Numbered from the stretch's first letter, positions 15,763 through 24,480 are shown. The stretch is 48,429 nucleotides of DNA from Clostridia bacterium (GCA_017625435.1 JAGAKX010000059.1:1-48429), one strand, 5' to 3'. Program-made: numbers and translations. Notes: a model not told the origin generated them from the letters alone.

Positions 15763-17481
15763 TTATATGCGGATAATCTCTATGCTGTCACATTCGTTGT
15801 CTGCAGAGACCTCAATGAGGTTTACATCCTTTTTAAGCTTCAGCTGACGGAAGACGTAAACTCCGTCGGTGATTTTTTCGGGCTTGTATTTTTTGTCCCT
15901 GCCGTTTACGAGAAGCTTGATATTGTGGCTGTTTGTAATGCACTTTATGTCAATGAATTTATCGAAGGTTTCGTAGTTTTCAAGCTCGCAGATTTTAATG
16001 AAGCTCTTTACGGAGAACTGGGATTTATAATACCAGAAAATGTCATAGAACTGCTGACGGCTGCTGCTTATGAGGCCTCTTTTTGAATTTACCTCCTTGC
16101 CGTCGGTGAGAAGTCCGCCGATGTAAGCTACTATTTTCTGACGGCAGAAGGTGTTCCACATACGGATGAGCCATTCACCCAGCTCCTCGGGGGTTTTGTC
16201 TGCCTTGTCGGGGCTTTCGGGTAGAACTGCGAAGCATTTGTCGGGGTATTTTTCCTGCAGGTAAGAGAATCTGCCGTTGAAGGTGATGAAGGATTCGGGT
16301 GCGCTCCAGCTGGGGATTCTTAAAAGCACAGCCTGAGCCTTGGGGGAGACGGTGTCGTCCTCCGAGTCAATATATCTTTCGGCAATTGCCGTGACATCGG
16401 GGGCGAGGGAGGAAAGGCAGTCTGCCATTTCGTCAAAATAGCCGTTTCCGCCGTCCTTTGAGAAGACTACGGCTGTAAGAGAGGGGTGGTTTCTGTAAAG
16501 GGCAATGAATTCCTTCAGGTGCTCCTTGTCCTTTTCCGTGTCACCGGAGAAGGGTAGGCAGTACCAGAAAAGCATACCCTCCTTATCGCAGACGGAAAGA
16601 AGATTTGTCCTTGTGGGAAGCATAGGGGAGAGAAGGAGATTTCCGTCAAGCTTTTTAAGGTTTTCTACATCGGATTTAACCTGAGAGCAGTCCGTAAGCA
16701 CAACTCCGTTCAGGGGGAGCTTGAAGCCGTTGAGGTATAAAAAGCCGTCGGCACCGAGCTCGGTTTCCCTTATGCCGAATACGGTTGTTACCTCGTCAAG
16801 GCACACGGAGTCACGGAGAAGCTTTGCTTCGAGGGTGTATACATAAGCTCCGCTCTGACCGTCCCATAATTCGTGGTGAGGGATTTCAATTACAGTATCC
16901 GGGGCGGTGGGCTTGCAGGTTTTTGATACTACGGTGTCGCCCTTCATACCGTAGACGGTGTAGGAGACGATATCGTAATTATTGGGGCGGACGATTGCGG
17001 TTTTGATGCTTATTTCTGCTCCCGCGGCTTTGTTTTCGGGAATTACCGTAACACCGCAGCCGAAATCCGTTTTGTTGAAGTGTGAGGAATCAACCACAAT
17101 AAGATTTACTGTGCCGAAGGCAAAGAGACCGTCCTGACGGGCGGCAGGTGCGACCCTTACATCAATATTGTAGGTTGTGCCCATTTGGGCATCAATGGTC
17201 AGCTGACAGACAAAGGCGCAGTTGCCGGAGGAATGGGAGTCTGTTTTCTTTTCATTTACGAAAATCTCGGCATCTCCCGAAATCTGGGAAAACTGCAGAT
17301 ATACGGTCTTGCCGTGGTGCTCCTCGAGGGCAGTCCAGTCAATTGAAAATGTACCCCGGGGCATTGTGGAGAAGCTGTGGAAGAAGGGGAGATTCACCAC
17401 GGAATCGGGAGTTTTCTTCTCGCCCTCTTTAACCTCGGCTGAGAAATTCCAGCATTTATTGAGTTCAATTACATTTTTCAT
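15763..17481 (-). CDS. GH2-like protein with degenerate catalytic site
   Basis: A 572-residue protein with the layout of family 2 glycosidases: an N-terminal jelly-roll (WNFSAEV; FFHSFSTMPRGTFSIDW), an Ig-like domain ending in TTVFGIRETELGADGFLYLN (about 232-251), a TIM-barrel region, and a C-terminal Ig-like module after NSKRGLISSSRQQFYDIFWY. The segment that should read HPS...W-S-x-G-N-E has NHPSLTAVVFSKDGG (331-345), so the acid/base Glu is absent. No clear S/T-E-Y-G nucleophile segment is seen; VLPESPD is the only weak candidate. The protein is shorter than typical GH2 enzymes. It is either a non-catalytic sugar-binding relative or an enzyme with a changed mechanism. It follows the exonuclease III gene by 12 bp. 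Confidence 0.7.
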   Translation of the reverse strand: MKNVIELNKCWNFSAEVKEGEKKTPDSVVNLPFFHSFSTMPRGTFSIDWTALEEHHGKTVYLQFSQISGDAEIFVNEKKTDSHSSGNCAFVCQLTIDAQMGTTYNIDVRVAPAARQDGLFAFGTVNLIVVDSSHFNKTDFGCGVTVIPENKAAGAEISIKTAIVRPNNYDIVSYTVYGMKGDTVVSKTCKPTAPDTVIEIPHHELWDGQSGAYVYTLEAKLLRDSVCLDEVTTVFGIRETELGADGFLYLNGFKLPLNGVVLTDCSQVKSDVENLKKLDGNLLLSPMLPTRTNLLSVCDKEGMLFWYCLPFSGDTEKDKEHLKEFIALYRNHPSLTAVVFSKDGGNGYFDEMADCLSSLAPDVTAIAERYIDSEDDTVSPKAQAVLLRIPSWSAPESFITFNGRFSYLQEKYPDKCFAVLPESPDKADKTPEELGEWLIRMWNTFCRQKIVAYIGGLLTDGKEVNSKRGLISSSRQQFYDIFWYYKSQFSVKSFIKICELENYETFDKFIDIKCITNSHNIKLLVNGRDKKYKPEKITDGVYVFRQLKLKKDVNLIEVSADNECDSIEIIRI

Positions 17482-17493
17482 ATCTTATACCTC

Positions 17494-18264
17494 TCAGTCG
17501 CAGCTTATATCGGCAACAAGCTCTACGGGACAGTGGTCGGAGCCGAAGATTTCCTGATGGATTGAAGCTGAATGAAGCTTTTCATCCAATGCCTTTGATG
17601 TTACGAAATAATCGATTCTCCACCCTGCGTTATTCTGTCTTGCATTGTAGCGGTAGGACCACCAGGAGTATTCAGCCTCCCGGTCGGGGTAGAAGTAGCG
17701 GAAGGTATCCGTAAAGCCGGACTCCAGAAGGGTGCTGAATTTTTCTCTCTCCTCGTCCGTAAAGCCTGCCTTACCGCGGTTAGGCTTGGGGTTTTTAAGG
17801 TCAATTTCCTTATGGGCTACATTTAAGTCGCCGCAGAAAATTACGGGTCTTGTCTTCTCTAATTTTTTAAGGTGAGAGAGGAAGGCATCCTCCCAGTCCT
17901 GACGGTAGGAAAGCCTCGAAAGGTCCTCCTTTGCATTGGGGGTGTAGACCGTTACAAGGTGAAAGGACGGGTAGGTGAGGGTGATTACTCTGCCCTCGTT
18001 ATCAAATTCGGGGACACCTATTCCGTAGGATACTGCCTCGGGAGTGTGCTTTGTAAAAATTGCAGTACCGGAATAGCCCTTTTTCTCGGCATAGTTCCAG
18101 AAGCTCTGATAGCCCTCAAAATTAAGGTCAATCTGTCCTGCCTGCAGCTTTGTTTCCTGCAGACAGAAGAAATCGGCGTCAAGACGGGCAAATTCCTCGG
18201 TGAATATACCTTTATTGGTGACGGCACGCAGTCCGTTTACGTTCCAGGATATGAATTTTAACAT
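17494..18264 (-). CDS. xth: Exodeoxyribonuclease III / AP endonuclease
   Basis: A 256-residue enzyme of the exonuclease-endonuclease-phosphatase fold that cleaves at abasic sites in base-excision repair. Motifs in order: ISWNVNGLRA, FCLQETKL (metal-binding Glu), YSGTAIF, VTVYTPNA, CGDLNVAHKEIDLKNPK (Asp/Asn catalytic pair), SWWSYRYNARQNNAGWRIDYF, and the terminal SDHCPVEL with the catalytic Asp-His. Length is normal. It is the first gene of a two-gene unit with the GH2-like gene; the link between the two is not functionally obvious. Confidence 0.95.
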   Translation of the reverse strand: MLKFISWNVNGLRAVTNKGIFTEEFARLDADFFCLQETKLQAGQIDLNFEGYQSFWNYAEKKGYSGTAIFTKHTPEAVSYGIGVPEFDNEGRVITLTYPSFHLVTVYTPNAKEDLSRLSYRQDWEDAFLSHLKKLEKTRPVIFCGDLNVAHKEIDLKNPKPNRGKAGFTDEEREKFSTLLESGFTDTFRYFYPDREAEYSWWSYRYNARQNNAGWRIDYFVTSKALDEKLHSASIHQEIFGSDHCPVELVADISCD

Positions 18265-18456
18265 AAAATTTCTCCGTAAAATTAAAGTTAATTTAATTTT
18301 ATCACATTAAAATGAGAATATCAATAAATTTAATAATATGACGGATTAATTTTCCGCTTGATTGATACGGTAAACTGTGTTATTATTATTTAGTATCCGC
18401 AAAAAACGGATTATCTTATAAAGCATAATCTGCAGAAGCAATTTTCATTTTGTACC

Positions 18457-18556
18457 CGTAGGGGAGGGGTCTCCCCTCCCGATTCAAAAGAGTTGTTATT
18501 TTTTGCAGATGAAAGCTACAAAAGTTATGTAACGGGAGGGGAAACCCCTCCCCTAC
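18457..18556. repeat. Family I repeat, copy 5
   Basis: Left palindrome GTAGGGGAGGGGTCTCCCCT, interior GTTATTTTTTGCAGATGAA and AAAAGTTATGTAACG, right palindrome GGGAGGGGAAACCCCTCCCC. The rest of the 318-bp gap (18265-18456) is AT-rich and shows no gene. Confidence 0.8.
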
Positions 18557-18582
18557 AATGTCAGAAAAGGAGGGAAATCTGA

Positions 18583-20271
18583 ATGAACGGAAATTCGGGC
18601 TTTAGGGCATTTTATGATATGCTGGCGTCCTTCGGCGAAGCCTATGCCGATGCGGTGCTTCTTTTCTTCAATTCCGTTTTCAGAAGACCTCTGCGCTTTA
18701 TATACAGAAGGCTGAAAAGTGCCCTTCGCCTGGGGGCTTTCTGCGTTATCGTCTTTTTTGCGCCGGCACGTGTGTCCTCAAAACGGTATGCAAACGATGT
18801 TATAAGGGCAGGTAAAAAGTGCCTTAAAATTATGTTCACCCACCCGTTTTCTCTGCCCTCGGTAATACTTTACTATGTGAAAAAGGGGCTTCGCAGGTAC
18901 GATTATTCACTTAAAAATGTGGCGCTGTGGCTTCTTCCTCTGATGCTGACGGTAGGAGTGCTTGCAGGTGTTACGGTGATGTCCGAAAAAACTCTTTGCC
19001 TTGAAATTTCCTCCGACGGGGAGACTCTGGGCTTTGTTGCCGACGAAAGAGGCTTTATAGAGGCTAAAAATTCTGCCCGTGATATACTTCGTCTTGCAGA
19101 CGAAAACGCTTCTTTGTCTCCCGTTACCTATTCACTTGCAATAAAGGACAAGAATTCCCTTACGGGCTCAGATACTCTCAGAGACAGGCTTTTGGAGAAG
19201 AGCACGGGTGAGGGTGTTGCCGCCTGCGGTGTCTTTGTGGACGGGAGCCTTCTGGGGGCTGTCCGAAGCGAAAGCGAGGGCAGGCAGGTAATTGAAAAGC
19301 TTCTTACTCCTTATAAGACCGAGGGAGTTTTCTCCGTGTCCTTCTCGGAGGAAATTGAGTTCCGTCAGGGGCTTTACGGCGAGGATATGATAATGAGTGC
19401 TTCGGAGTTTGAAAGGGCGCTGACGGGCGGTGAAAAGAGAGTTTCCCGTCACTTGGTCACGGAAGGGGATACCCTGCAGTCAATAGCTTCTGCCTACGGT
19501 ATGACAAAGGAGGAGCTTGCGGCTCTCAATGAGCTTTCCGAAGAGACGGCAGAGCTTTCGGAAAACACCGAAATCAAGGTGTACGAGCAGGATGTTATTC
19601 TGACCTTAAGAGAGGTGAGGGCAGAGGTTACCAATCAGGAAACGGATTTCGAAACTGTTGAAATAAAGACAAATGCCCTCTACAGCGGTACCGAGCGTGT
19701 GCTTTCTGAGGGTAAAAAGGGCTTTGACCAGGTAACGAGCCTTGTAACGACTGTGGGCGGAAAAAGGGTCGCTTCAAAAGAGGTGTCAAGGCTTAATGTA
19801 ACAAAGCCCGTGGTACAGCGTGTGCAGATAGGCACAAAGCCCCTTGACGAGGCATACTCAAATTCTATGGGCGGAATATTCCTGTGGCCCATAATCGGCG
19901 CATACGGAATAAACTCCGACTACGGCTACCGTTGGGGCAAGCTTCACGCAGGTATTGACCTGGGTATGGGAAATGCTCCCGGTACCAGCCTCGGCAAATC
20001 CGTTATTGCGGTAGCACAGGGGACCGTAATTGTTGCAGGTACACATTCAAGCTACGGCTATTATGTTATTATTGACCACGGCGGCGGTCTTCAGACCCTT
20101 TATGCACACTGTCTTGCAAATTCCCTTATGGTGGTGCCCGGTCAGATAGTTGCTGCAGGAGAGCCCATTGCAAGGGTCGGTTCAACAGGCTATTCCACAG
20201 GTCCTCATCTTCATTTTGAGGTACGTGTAAACGGTAACCGTGTAAATCCCAGACCCTATTTAGGTATATAA
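18583..20271 (+). CDS. Cell-wall peptidase: TM anchor, LysM, G5 and M23 domains
   Basis: A 562-residue envelope protein. The basic N-terminus (about 1-110) is followed by a membrane segment (LWLLPLMLTVGVLAGVTVM) that places the rest outside. A LysM domain (HLVTEGDTLQSIASAYGMTK, about 287-306) binds glycan strands. A G5 domain (EVRAEVTNQETDFE...GKRVASKEVSRLNVTKP) follows. The C-terminal M23 peptidase has its zinc ligands in LHAGIDLGM (HxxxD) and GPHLHFEV (HxH), with ALYAH-type HxH context in LYAHCLANS. It is expected to cut peptidoglycan cross-links or, if activity is low, to act as a division or sporulation factor. AAGGAGG lies before the ATG. The next gene follows by 12 bp. Confidence 0.9.
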   Translation: MNGNSGFRAFYDMLASFGEAYADAVLLFFNSVFRRPLRFIYRRLKSALRLGAFCVIVFFAPARVSSKRYANDVIRAGKKCLKIMFTHPFSLPSVILYYVKKGLRRYDYSLKNVALWLLPLMLTVGVLAGVTVMSEKTLCLEISSDGETLGFVADERGFIEAKNSARDILRLADENASLSPVTYSLAIKDKNSLTGSDTLRDRLLEKSTGEGVAACGVFVDGSLLGAVRSESEGRQVIEKLLTPYKTEGVFSVSFSEEIEFRQGLYGEDMIMSASEFERALTGGEKRVSRHLVTEGDTLQSIASAYGMTKEELAALNELSEETAELSENTEIKVYEQDVILTLREVRAEVTNQETDFETVEIKTNALYSGTERVLSEGKKGFDQVTSLVTTVGGKRVASKEVSRLNVTKPVVQRVQIGTKPLDEAYSNSMGGIFLWPIIGAYGINSDYGYRWGKLHAGIDLGMGNAPGTSLGKSVIAVAQGTVIVAGTHSSYGYYVIIDHGGGLQTLYAHCLANSLMVVPGQIVAAGEPIARVGSTGYSTGPHLHFEVRVNGNRVNPRPYLGI

Positions 20272-20283
20272 AGGAAGAAACGT

Positions 20284-21051
20284 ATGGACGATTTTATAAA
20301 GGACGGAAGTCCTCTTCTTGAAAACAGAGAGGCAAAGCTGAGAGACCTTGAAAGCAGAAAGAAAACGGAATCAAAAAAGAGATTCAGCTTCTTTTTCGGG
20401 CTTATTGCCGTTATTTTTTCGCTGATAGGCTTTATGGGATGTATTCTTACGGGAATAAACTTCATAAAGGCTCGGGGTGAAGAGAAGAAAAACCGCGATT
20501 TTCTCTCTTATAACGAGTTCCTTGTTGCCGTTGCGGCGGTTGACCCTGCACCCTTTGACGATATTACGGCGGCTTCCTCTGAGGAGCTTATTGAAATTGC
20601 CGTATGGAGCATCATCGGTGCGGATATGGAGCCCGATAAGTATGACTATTCCTCGGGTGAGCTGGCTATTCCCGTTTCGGATGTGGAACAGGCTTATACA
20701 AGGTATTTCGGCACGGACAAGCCCATTGTTCACACAAGTGTTACGGGCTACGGCTATGAGTTTTCATACAATGCCGAAAAGGGCTGTTATTTTATCCCCC
20801 TGACGGCAATTGAGCCCTTCTATACACCCGACGTTACGGAGGCTGAGAAAAAGGGCGATTCGGTAACTCTTACCGTGGGGCTTATAAACTCCAACGTGTG
20901 GAAGCAGAACTCGAAAACGGGAGAATTATCCCGTCCCGACCCCGATAAATACATTAAGGTGACGCTGAGAACCTCGGGCGGTATGACCCATATAGGAGCT
21001 ATACGCTCCACAAATCTTCCCGAAACGGCAATTGTGGACGTGAATAACTGA
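20284..21051 (+). CDS. Single-pass membrane protein of unknown function
   Basis: A 255-residue protein with a charged N-terminal cytoplasmic helix (REAKLRDLESRKKTESKKR), one membrane segment (FFFGLIAVIFSLIGFMGCIL, about 37-58) and an extracytoplasmic domain of about 195 residues containing ITAASSEELIEIAVWSIIGA and VSDVEQAYTRYFG. It lies 12 bp after the LysM-G5-M23 gene with AAGGAAG before the ATG, so it is co-transcribed and may act with it at the wall. A terminator follows. No family recognised. Confidence 0.75.
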   Translation: MDDFIKDGSPLLENREAKLRDLESRKKTESKKRFSFFFGLIAVIFSLIGFMGCILTGINFIKARGEEKKNRDFLSYNEFLVAVAAVDPAPFDDITAASSEELIEIAVWSIIGADMEPDKYDYSSGELAIPVSDVEQAYTRYFGTDKPIVHTSVTGYGYEFSYNAEKGCYFIPLTAIEPFYTPDVTEAEKKGDSVTLTVGLINSNVWKQNSKTGELSRPDPDKYIKVTLRTSGGMTHIGAIRSTNLPETAIVDVNN

Positions 21052-21055
21052 TTGA

Positions 21056-21093
21056 AGGGTGCTGTAAAGCTTTTGTTTTACAGCCCTTTTTTT
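21056..21093 (+). terminator. Rho-independent terminator of the M23 operon
   Basis: GCTGTAAA pairs with TTTACAGC, extended by AGG/CCT across a one-base bulge, followed by seven T. Confidence 0.85.
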
Positions 21094-21176
21094 CTGCCGT
21101 AGGGCGGGGGGAGCAGGTAAAAGATAAGCGTGAAGAGTTTTTTCTCGAGGACAGTACCGTAAACCCTACAAATAAC

Positions 21177-21298
21177 AAAATTTTGATATTTTTGGTTTAC
21201 AAAATATAATATGCGAATAAATATTGTGCAAGATATACAAAAATATCGGCTGCAAATTTTTTCGGCAATCCCATATTTGACTTGAATATCAAAATTTT
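21177..21298. promoter_or_regulatory. 14-bp inverted repeat pair and promoter upstream of the keto-sugar operon
   Basis: AAAATTTTGATATT (21177-21190) and its exact complement AATATCAAAATTTT (21285-21298) are 94 bp apart. A possible promoter TTGACT (21277-21282), 18 bp, TATATA (21301-21306) overlaps the second arm, about 75 bp before the start codon. The arrangement suits two operator sites for a looping repressor, but the AT-richness lowers confidence. Confidence 0.4.
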
Positions 21299-21379
21299 AC
21301 TATATATAATGAAGATGTATAGCGGATGTTGTACGACAAAACTTTAATTCAATAATAAATACGAACGGAGGAATTTATT

Positions 21380-22471
21380 ATGGACAAAAAATTAAGAATC
21401 GGTATTATCGGCTGCGGCGGTATTGCAAACGGCAAGCATATGCCCAACCTTAAAAAGCTTGATGATAAGCTTGAATTGGTTGCTTTCTGTGACATCGTGC
21501 TTGAAAGAGCTGAGGCTGCCGCTAAGAAGTTCGGTACAGAGGATGCAAAGGTTTATGAGGACTACAAGGAGCTTCTTAAGGACGAGACAATTGACGTTGT
21601 TCACGTTTGTACTCCCAACCGTTCCCATTCCTTCATTACTATAGATGCACTTGAGGCAGGCAAGCACGTTATGTGCGAAAAGCCCATGGCAAAGACCTAT
21701 GCAGAAGGCAAGGCTATGCTTGAGGCTGCAAAGAGAACCGGCAAGAAGCTTACAATCGGCTATCAGAACCGTCAGTGCACAGAGAACCTTTTCGTAAAGG
21801 AAGCCTGCAAGGAAAATGAGTTCGGTGAGATTTACTATGCTCAGGCACACGCTATCCGCCGCAGAGCTGTTCCCACCTGGGGTGTTTTCCTTAATGAATA
21901 TGAGCAGGGCGGCGGTCCCCTTATTGATATCGGTACACACGCTCTCGACCTTACTCTTTATATGATGGACAACTACGAGCCTAAGATGGTTGTAGGTAAC
22001 ACCTTCAGAAAGCTCGCTGACCAGACAAACACAGCTAACGCATGGGGCGACTGGGATCCCGAAAAGTTCACCGTTGAGGATTCAGCCTTCGGTCACATCG
22101 TTATGAAGAACGGCGCAGTTATTATGCTTGAGTCCTCCTGGGCACTTAACGTTGCAGATGCAAATGAAGCCTGCTTCACACTCTGCGGTACAGACGGCGG
22201 TGTTACAACTAAGGGTGACGATGTACGTGTAAACAAGGTTAAGCACGGCAGACAGACAATTGAGATTCCAAACCTCGATGCAGGCGGTGTTGCTTTCTAT
22301 GACGGAAAGAAGGGCGATGCTTCCGAGCTCGATATGTATCAGTGGATCAATGCTATTCTTACAGATACAGACCCCTGCGTTCTTCCCGAGCAGGCCCTTT
22401 GCGTAACAAGAATTCTTGAGGCTATCTATGAATCCGCAAAGACAGGTAAGGCTGTTTATTTTGAGGACTGA
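21380..22471 (+). CDS. Gfo/Idh/MocA family NAD(P)-dependent oxidoreductase
   Basis: A 363-residue sugar or inositol dehydrogenase-type enzyme. The N-terminal Rossmann fold opens with IGIIGCGGIANGKHMP; VHVCTPNRSH and the CEKPMAKT segment with the cofactor-side lysine follow, typical of the family. DIGTHALDLTLYMM carries the catalytic-region Asp/His. The C-terminal alpha/beta substrate domain is complete. CGGAGG precedes the ATG. It leads a three-gene operon with two TIM-barrel isomerases/epimerases, a combination seen in pathways that oxidise a sugar to a 3-keto or inosose intermediate and then isomerise or cleave it. The precise substrate is not deducible. Confidence 0.9.
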   Translation: MDKKLRIGIIGCGGIANGKHMPNLKKLDDKLELVAFCDIVLERAEAAAKKFGTEDAKVYEDYKELLKDETIDVVHVCTPNRSHSFITIDALEAGKHVMCEKPMAKTYAEGKAMLEAAKRTGKKLTIGYQNRQCTENLFVKEACKENEFGEIYYAQAHAIRRRAVPTWGVFLNEYEQGGGPLIDIGTHALDLTLYMMDNYEPKMVVGNTFRKLADQTNTANAWGDWDPEKFTVEDSAFGHIVMKNGAVIMLESSWALNVADANEACFTLCGTDGGVTTKGDDVRVNKVKHGRQTIEIPNLDAGGVAFYDGKKGDASELDMYQWINAILTDTDPCVLPEQALCVTRILEAIYESAKTGKAVYFED

Positions 22472-22482
22472 GGAGAAATAAA

Positions 22483-23214
22483 ATGAAGCTTGCTGTTCAG
22501 TTATATTCACTCCGCCACCACATGGAAAACGGAGAAAACTTTATTGATATTCTGAGAAAGGTCAAGGCTCTGGGCTTTGACGGCGTTGAATTCGCAGGAT
22601 TCCACGGCTACACTCCCGAGGAGCTCAAAGCAGCTCTTGACGAAATCGGTCTTGTAGCTGTCGGCGCACATATGGGACTTGATGATTTCCGTCCCGAGAA
22701 GCTCCCCGAGACTCTTCGCGCGGGTAAGGTGCTCGGTGCAAAGACTCTCGGTATAGGCGGAGCCGACACGGAAACAGAAACCTCTCTCAATGAGGTTATT
22801 GAGGTTATGGGGTGTGCCGATAAGGCAGCCGCAAAAGAGGGAATCGCAGTTTATTTCCACAATCATACTCAGGAATTCTCCGAGCCTCTTTTCAATACCG
22901 TGCCCGGTACGATTTTTGAAAGACTGGCTGCCGCCTGTCATATGCAGATTGATACATACTGGTCCTTCCACGCAGGCAAGGATAACTATAAGCTCATTTC
23001 AGAGTACAAGGATATAATTCCCCACCTTCACATCAAGGACGGTCTTGACGGACATCCTATGGCTTTAGGTGAAGGTAACAACGACCTTGCCACAGTCGTT
23101 AAGGCTGCAAAGGACAACGGCATAGAATGGCTCATTCTCGAGAATGACGATCCCGAGCCCGACGGTCTTTCAGACATTGCAAGAAGTATGGAATGGCTTA
23201 AAGCCAATGTCTGA
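22483..23214 (+). CDS. Sugar phosphate isomerase/epimerase family protein (TIM barrel)
   Basis: A 243-residue xylose-isomerase-like TIM barrel. Strand ends carry likely metal ligands: VEFAGFHGY, YFHNHTQEF (His/Asn/His), MQIDTYWSFHAG (Asp and His), HLHIKDG (His and Lys-Asp) and a terminal LILENDDPEPDG (Glu). It starts 11 bp after the oxidoreductase with GAGGAGA upstream. It is at the short end for the family and lacks a C-terminal tail. Likely acts on the keto-sugar made by its neighbour. Confidence 0.85.
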   Translation: MKLAVQLYSLRHHMENGENFIDILRKVKALGFDGVEFAGFHGYTPEELKAALDEIGLVAVGAHMGLDDFRPEKLPETLRAGKVLGAKTLGIGGADTETETSLNEVIEVMGCADKAAAKEGIAVYFHNHTQEFSEPLFNTVPGTIFERLAAACHMQIDTYWSFHAGKDNYKLISEYKDIIPHLHIKDGLDGHPMALGEGNNDLATVVKAAKDNGIEWLILENDDPEPDGLSDIARSMEWLKANV

Positions 23215-23230
23215 TTAACTTCGGCTTGTT

Positions 23231-23332
23231 CGGTAGGGGAGGGGTTTCCCCTCCCGTCCTGAAGAGTTGAAATTTTCTTGTAAATACAGTTACATAAGTT
23301 ATTCGGCGGGCGGGGCAACCCCGCCCCTACGA
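23231..23332. repeat. Family I repeat, copy 6, inside the keto-sugar operon
   Basis: The left palindrome (GTAGGGGAGGGGTTTCCCCT) is A-type while the right end (CGGGCGGGGCAACCCCGCCC) is the C-rich variant. It sits between the second and third genes of one operon, leaving a ribosome binding site (CGGAGG) intact downstream. Confidence 0.8.
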
Positions 23333-23353
23333 TATAGAATCGGAGGAAATATA

Positions 23354-24319
23354 ATGAAATTAGGTGTTTTTACTACACTTTTAAGCAACCTCTCACTTGA
23401 GGAGTCGCTGAAATACTTTACGTCCCTCGGCATCGAAATGGTTGAAATCGGTGTGGGCGGATATCCGGGAAATGCTCACGCTGACCCCGAGGTTTTACTT
23501 AATGACGAAAAGGCATTTGAGGAATTCTGTGCACTTATTAAGAAGTACAATGTTCAGATTTCTGCTCTTTCCTGCCACGCTAACCCCGTGCATCCCAACA
23601 AGGAAGAGGCTGCAGCGGCTGATAAGGTTATAAGAAATGCAATTTTACTTGCTGAAAAATTAGGTCTTCATCAGATTAATACCTTCTCCGGCTGTCCCGG
23701 TGACCACGAGGGTGCAAAGTACCCCAACTGGGTAACCTGCCCCTGGCCCAACGATTTCCTCAGCATTCTCGACTGGCAATGGAATGAGGTTCTTATTCCC
23801 TACTGGAAGGACCTTGTTGAGTTCGCAAAGGCACACGGTGTCAACAAAATAGCACTTGAGATGCATCCAGGTTTTTGTGTATATAACACAGAGACGCTTC
23901 TCAGACTTCGTGAGGCTGTAGGTCCCGAAATCGGTGCAAACTTTGACCCCAGCCACCTTATATGGCAGGGTATGGAGCCCGTTGCGGTTATCCGTGCTCT
24001 CGGAGATGCTATTTTCCACGTGCACGCAAAGGATACAAGAATCGACAAGTACAACACCGCAAGAACAGGTGTGCTTGATACAAAGCTTTACAGCGACGAA
24101 ATCAACCGCTCCTGGATTTTCCGTTCCGTAGGCTACGGCAACGACGAGCTTTATTGGAAGGATATTATTTCAAATCTCCGTCTTGTGGGTTATGACTGGG
24201 CTCTTTCCATTGAGCACGAGGATTCTCTTATGAGCCAGAACGAGGGTCTCAGTAAGGCTGTCGGCACTCTTAAGAACTGCCTTATTACAGAGGATACTGC
24301 CGCTGCATGGTGGATATGA
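23354..24319 (+). CDS. Sugar phosphate isomerase/epimerase family protein (TIM barrel)
   Basis: A 321-residue protein from the ATG at 23354, preceded by CGGAGG; a 29-residue longer frame starts inside the repeat and is not credible. Barrel motifs: VEIGVGGYPGNAH, ISALSCHANPVHP, INTFSGCPGDHEG, IALEMHPGF (Glu, metal ligand), GANFDPSHL (Asp/His), FHVHAKDTR (His/Lys/Asp) and SIEHEDSLM (Glu). Together these form a full metal site of the xylose-isomerase-like family. It is larger than its neighbour and not a close paralogue. Probably catalyses a second isomerisation or hydration of the keto-sugar. Its stop codon is followed directly by the hairpin array at 24320. Confidence 0.88.
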   Translation: MKLGVFTTLLSNLSLEESLKYFTSLGIEMVEIGVGGYPGNAHADPEVLLNDEKAFEEFCALIKKYNVQISALSCHANPVHPNKEEAAAADKVIRNAILLAEKLGLHQINTFSGCPGDHEGAKYPNWVTCPWPNDFLSILDWQWNEVLIPYWKDLVEFAKAHGVNKIALEMHPGFCVYNTETLLRLREAVGPEIGANFDPSHLIWQGMEPVAVIRALGDAIFHVHAKDTRIDKYNTARTGVLDTKLYSDEINRSWIFRSVGYGNDELYWKDIISNLRLVGYDWALSIEHEDSLMSQNEGLSKAVGTLKNCLITEDTAAAWWI

Positions 24320-24480
24320 GCAAACGCCGCAGGCATTTGCAATGAAATCGCCACTTCGTGTCGGTGAAATCCGCTTTTTGCGGATGAAATATTGCTTTGC
24401 AATATGAAATATTTTCCTTGCGGAAAATGTTGAAAGAAACAAGAGTATAAAAAAGAGGACGGTGTTATTCACCGTCCTTT
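24320..24480 (+). repeat. Mini-hairpin array A (linker TGAAAT)
   Basis: Directly after the stop codon come five small hairpins with different stems: GCAAACGCC-GCA-GGCATTTGC; CGCCAC-TTC-GTGTCG (one mismatch); TCCGC-TTTTT-GCGGA; ATTGC-TTT-GCAAT; ATTTTCC-TTG-CGGAAAAT. Each of the first four is followed by TGAAAT. The array ends in GTTGAAAGAAACAAGAG and a terminator hairpin GGACGGTG-TTATT-CACCGTCC followed by T5. Confidence 0.8.

Noticed and set aside
23267..23353. N-terminal extension of the second sugar isomerase
   Set aside because: The frame starts in a family I repeat; the ATG at 23354 follows CGGAGG and begins the barrel's first strand.
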